NCBI GenBank assembly: GCA_038065125.1
Contig: JBBTRP010000068.1
Location: 1-7,855 of the forward strand
Length of the DNA stretch: 7,855 bases
Source: JBBTRP01 sp038065125
GTDB lineage: Bacteria; Patescibacteriota; Patescibacteriia; JACQRZ01
Direction of reading: 5' to 3'
The notes beneath the pieces were generated by a model. It was not told where the DNA came from and made no database searches. It saw only the letters and a program-made list of their open reading frames with translations. The translations under genes and the position numbers were made by a program. Numbering within the stretch: position 1 is the first letter of the stretch; the number at the start of each line of letters is the position of its first letter. Of this stretch, positions 5,274-7,855 are shown in pieces.

Positions 5274-5280
5274 TCGCCTC
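5230..5280 (-). terminator. Hairpin terminator at the second convergent junction
   Basis: GAGGCGATCA (5241-5250) and TGATCGCCTC (5271-5280) form a perfect 10-base stem, continued by GCAAGC (5253-5258) with GCTTGC (5264-5269) after a small internal loop, closing on GGGTT. Read leftward it is followed by TTCTATTTTTT, so it ends the minus-strand transcript of 5300-5668. Rightward there is no strong U-tract. It is embedded in the last codons and stop of the plus-strand kinase paralogue. Confidence 0.85.
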
Positions 5281-5299
5281 GGTGATTTCTGCTCTTCGA

Positions 5300-5668
5300 T
5301 CAGGTGTGGCTTGCGAGCACCGGTGTTGCCCTGATTTCCTCGATGCGCTCTCGCACTCGCAGAGCGAGATATGCGAGGAGATGTCCCTCGAGGTTGACGA
5401 CAAGCCGCCTCTTGAGTTCCGGTGAGATCGCCCCATTCGGAAGAGCGGGCACGGTGTAGGTGATACTCTCCTGGCGAGTCGTCACCTTGAGTGTCGCAGC
5501 GAGGTCCGTGAGATCCTTAAGGTAGCACTCCATGAGAGCGACCGAGGGCAACTCTTTGGTGAGAGCCTCGCCCAAGCCCACAAAGCCATGCGCCGGCAGG
5601 CCGATGTCGCCCAGTTCCAGACTCACGCGGCTCGCGTCCACCAGTGAAAGAACTCCCGCAAATCCCAT
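5300..5668 (-). CDS. Small uncharacterised protein
   Basis: This 122-residue protein is not recognised. The start is well supported by GGAGG ending 4 bases before ATG 5668. There is no signal peptide or clear membrane segment. The first 45 residues are Gly/Leu/Val-rich (MGFAGVLSLVDASRVSLELG..), possibly beta strands. The middle, about 46-75, alternates a helix (MECYLKDLTDLAATLKVT) with a short strand (ESITYTV). The C-terminal third, 84-114, is a likely amphipathic helix rich in Arg, Leu and Glu (ELKRRLVVNLEGHLLAYLALRVRERIEEI). It lies 59 bases downstream of prmC on the same strand with no convincing promoter between, so it is probably the last gene of the dcd-prmC transcript, ending at the hairpin at 5230-5280. 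Confidence 0.75.
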   Translation of the reverse strand: MGFAGVLSLVDASRVSLELGDIGLPAHGFVGLGEALTKELPSVALMECYLKDLTDLAATLKVTTRQESITYTVPALPNGAISPELKRRLVVNLEGHLLAYLALRVRERIEEIRATPVLASHT

Positions 5669-5727
5669 GGATCCTCCATATCTGATTGAGCAGAGGAAAA
5701 CAGTTCCTCCGTTGACTCTCTACGCTA

Positions 5728-6609
5728 TCACTGAGATGAGCCCTCCGTCAAGGGAAGAATCTCTGCAATACGATCAAGACCCGCGAGGTCTTTTTTGATT
5801 GTTGCGCCGTATCCGGGCAACAGCGTTGCCACAAGTTTTTTGACATCTTCAGCTTGTTCCGAGCCGATTTCCATAAATAAGGCACCGTCGCGGTTGAGAT
5901 GTTTTTTTGCTGCTCTGACGACCATCGTGATAAAGAGAAGTCCGTCTGTTCCGCCGAGAAGCGCAAGCTGCGGCTCGTGGGTGAGTTCGGGACACGATTG
6001 TTTTGCCTCAAAAAATTCTTTTTGTGAAAGATAGGGAGGATTAGAAACAATGATGTCGAATCTGCTTTTTAATGTTTGCATGCGCCCCACATGGTAGCGC
6101 TTGAATTTGACCCGTTCGGAAAGTCCCAAATGAGCGGCATTCTGCTTTGCGATCTCAAGCGCCGCGGTTGAGACGTCAACCGCGAGGATGTGTGAGAGGC
6201 CCGGTGCGTGCCTGGCAATTGCGCACGCGATCGCACCCGACCCGGTGCCGATATCTAACAGGGATCGTGTCGAGGGATAGGTGGCGATATAATCCAGCGC
6301 AGTCTGCACGAGGAGTTCCGTTTCCGGGCGGGGAGTGAGGACTTTTTTGTTCACGACAAAATCAAGGCCGAAAAACTCTTTGTGGCCGGTCAGGTACGCG
6401 ATCGGGACACGGGCTGCCCGTTGTGCGAGGAGACCACCAAAATTTTTCTGCTCAGTGTGTGAAAGTGTGTATTCTCGGTGTGCAAGAATCCAGGTTCGAT
6501 CATGACCGACCACCTGTGCGAGTAGGATCTCGGCATCAAGCTCGGGCGAGTCAACGCCGGCTGTCCGCAGTGTGTGTACTGCGGTGCTGGTGACCTCGGC
6601 AAGGGTCAT
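5728..6609 (-). CDS. prmC: Release factor glutamine N5-methyltransferase PrmC (HemK)
   Basis: This 293-residue class I SAM-dependent methyltransferase methylates the Gln of the GGQ motif in peptide release factors RF1/RF2, aiding termination. The N-terminal helical domain that binds the release factor spans about 1-75 (LDAEILLAQVVGHDRTWIL.., RVPIAYLTGHKEFFGLDF at 68-84), followed by the linker LTPRPETE (91-98). The methyltransferase domain has motif I LLDIGTGSGAIACAIA (117-132), an acidic SAM-ribose residue in VDVS (144-147), and the signature NPPY (190-193), which holds the target amide. EPQLALLGGTDGL (212-224) and DLAGLDRI (274-281) are further PrmC hallmarks. Length is normal for the family. 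The ATG overlaps the stop of the upstream dCTP deaminase by ATGA, which points to translational coupling. prfA, its common neighbour, is not in the window. Confidence 0.95.
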   Translation of the reverse strand: MTLAEVTSTAVHTLRTAGVDSPELDAEILLAQVVGHDRTWILAHREYTLSHTEQKNFGGLLAQRAARVPIAYLTGHKEFFGLDFVVNKKVLTPRPETELLVQTALDYIATYPSTRSLLDIGTGSGAIACAIARHAPGLSHILAVDVSTAALEIAKQNAAHLGLSERVKFKRYHVGRMQTLKSRFDIIVSNPPYLSQKEFFEAKQSCPELTHEPQLALLGGTDGLLFITMVVRAAKKHLNRDGALFMEIGSEQAEDVKKLVATLLPGYGATIKKDLAGLDRIAEILPLTEGSSQ

Positions 6610-7730
6610 GTCACCTCGACATTAAAATGCTTGGAAAGACCTTGCTCTTGGCGCGGGTCGGATGTGTAGTTTGAATCCAACGTGTCATAGAGCGTTGCCG
6701 GCAGGGAGGCAAGCGAGGCATACCTGATTTTTGTCACGGGCTGGCGATCTCGCAGAACGATATCCTCAAACGGACGAAGTTCGAGCACCAGCCGTCGGCC
6801 TTTGAGTTCGCCGCTGCGGCCATACCCCCATCCCGGATCGACAAATCCCGCATAGTGGGCGCGAAACTCCCCGGTGCGTTCGTCCATGGGAACGATTTCA
6901 CAGGAGAGGTGCGGCGGGACCAGTACCCGCTCGGTGGTGTACAAAATATACATACCGCCTTGATGAAGGTGTACGTGGTCTCCCTCGCGACGGACCGGGT
7001 TAAAAAACTCCATCGGTCTGTAGCTTTTGCGCTTTGAGAGATCAAGAATTTTATTCACCCCCAAGCACTCCCATCCGATGAAATCTTGCGAGAGATCCAC
7101 GGTGAGGAGTAGATTGTTGTCCGCGTCCATGCAGTGGCTTGTAAAGGGGAGGCTCACTCCCGCCCCATCCCAGATGAGCGGAGTTTTTTCGTATTCAGCT
7201 TGAAGCCCTGCGTGACCAAGAACAGAATCATAATTGAAAAACCGGACCTGCGAGAGCGACTCACCCGCGATGAGGAGAACCGGAAATGAGCGAGGGGTGA
7301 TCAAGAGCCACAACTCGCCGGAGTAGCCGCCCGGCATGATTGTATCAAAGCGGGAGATGGAGTCGGCAACAACACGGACCTGGATGTCGACCCTGCCGGT
7401 CGAAGATTTTGGATTAAAAAAACAGAAAATGTCGCTGGGCAAGAAGAAGGACTCCTGGAGGCGCGCAAGATAGGTGACGTTTCTCTCCAGCGGGTGGGAG
7501 AGGTGATGGGCTGTCGGGTGGCCCAGTTTGAGAATATCGCGGACCGACTCACCCGGTCGTGGCAAGAAAATATCCTCAATACGATAAACCTCAGACGTGA
7601 TCGCAAGGTCCAGAGACGCCGGCCGCACATTGCCTTCTTCTGCGTTTCGAACTGCGCCCGAGCGTATGAGTTCGCGAATCGCGCTATCCGCAAGCGCCCC
7701 CCGCCCATTTACTGTTTGTTCAGCATCCAT
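6606..7730 (-). CDS. dcd: dCTP deaminase, long tandem-domain form
   Basis: This 374-residue protein is about twice the length of E. coli Dcd and looks like two dUTPase-fold halves in tandem, as in the long dCTP deaminases of alphaproteobacteria and Patescibacteria. It should convert dCTP to dUTP (or dUMP), feeding dTTP synthesis. The first half has VRPASLDLAI (35-44), FLPRPGESV (55-63), FNPKSSTGRVDI (105-116; the SS..R matches the Dcd active-site SS..R), and GGYSGELWLLITPRSFPV (134-151). The second half has VHLHQGGMYILYTTERV (253-269), YAGFVDPGWG (293-302) and RRLVLELRPFEDIVLRDRQPV (312-332). The Glu of LVLEL corresponds to the catalytic Glu of classical Dcd; the matching position in the first half appears to be Leu. 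ATG 7730 is chosen over TTG 7760 because no ribosome site supports the latter; none is strong for 7730 either. The 3' end overlaps prmC by 4 bases. Confidence 0.88.
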   Translation of the reverse strand: MDAEQTVNGRGALADSAIRELIRSGAVRNAEEGNVRPASLDLAITSEVYRIEDIFLPRPGESVRDILKLGHPTAHHLSHPLERNVTYLARLQESFFLPSDIFCFFNPKSSTGRVDIQVRVVADSISRFDTIMPGGYSGELWLLITPRSFPVLLIAGESLSQVRFFNYDSVLGHAGLQAEYEKTPLIWDGAGVSLPFTSHCMDADNNLLLTVDLSQDFIGWECLGVNKILDLSKRKSYRPMEFFNPVRREGDHVHLHQGGMYILYTTERVLVPPHLSCEIVPMDERTGEFRAHYAGFVDPGWGYGRSGELKGRRLVLELRPFEDIVLRDRQPVTKIRYASLASLPATLYDTLDSNYTSDPRQEQGLSKHFNVEVT

Positions 7731-7800
7731 ATTGAAATTAAACCAGAGGTAGGAGATCAAAAGTTATGAACACCATAACGACGAGAGTATGCTAAATTTT

Positions 7801-7816
7801 TTAACCCCTAACCCCT
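7801..7816 (-). repeat. Short telomere-like GGGGTTA repeat upstream of dcd
   Basis: Read on the minus strand there are two copies of GGGGTTA plus a partial unit, about 70 bases ahead of the dcd start. The unit differs from the repeat at 231-253 (GGGTTTA) by one base. In both places the G-rich strand is the sense strand of the following gene. The rest of 7731-7855 shows no gene, no convincing promoter and no terminator. Confidence 0.7.
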
Positions 7817-7855
7817 GCCTTTTCGCGTGTCGGGTTCTCGTCACCCCGGCAAACC

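Noticed and set aside
5693..5709. GAGGAA-TTCCTC hairpin between prmC and the 122-residue gene as a terminator
   Set aside because: The stem is only 6 bases and no U-tract follows, so read-through from prmC is more likely.
7766..7795. Nine-codon plus-strand reading frame (ATG to TAA) after AGGAG at 7751-7755
   Set aside because: Too short to judge, with no promoter and no downstream attenuator structure; the purine-rich match is likely chance.
7789..7855. Plus-strand frame from ATG 7789 open to the right edge
   Set aside because: It reads through the TAACCCC repeat, giving a low-complexity peptide with no recognisable protein start.

Overview
The window looks like a compact chromosomal stretch from an ultra-small bacterium of the Candidate Phyla Radiation (Patescibacteria, probably Parcubacteria-like). 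This is an inference from protein character and layout: short spacers, a family of uncharacterised soluble proteins I associate with this group (2431-3174), a CTC-type L25, a long tandem-domain dCTP deaminase, and many lineage-restricted proteins. TGA is used as an ordinary stop in several genes, so the Gly-recoding of Gracilibacteria/SR1 does not apply. There are no RNA genes, insertion sequences, CRISPR arrays or phage genes.

Layout. (1) 1-259: the 5' end of a secreted protein on the minus strand, divergent from a plus-strand single-pass membrane protein (260-1111) whose mRNA leader is almost entirely a TTTAGGG-type heptamer repeat. (2) 1112-1279: a spacer with a 114-base nested inverted repeat and a promoter placed for a near-leaderless rodA (1280-2380). 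(3) rodA converges on an uncharacterised minus-strand gene (2431-3174) through a hairpin terminator. (4) A divergent promoter pair at 3217-3282 drives that gene to the left and rplY (ribosomal protein L25) to the right. rplY is followed closely by a P-loop nucleotide-kinase-like gene, then a structured spacer and a diverged paralogue of that kinase (4713-5273). (5) The second kinase converges through another hairpin on a minus-strand run read from right to left: a tandem-domain dCTP deaminase (7730-6606), prmC overlapping it by 4 bases, and a 122-residue unknown (5668-5300). (6) The right edge holds a second, shorter telomere-like repeat.

The recognised genes are housekeeping: septum-independent wall synthesis (RodA), 5S rRNA binding (L25), release-factor methylation (PrmC), and dUTP/dTTP supply (Dcd). 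The kinase pair may act on nucleotides or CoA precursors. I see no clear new defence or mobile system. The most unusual signals are the telomere-like leader, the nested inverted repeat, the diverged kinase pair and the apparently asymmetric deaminase halves.
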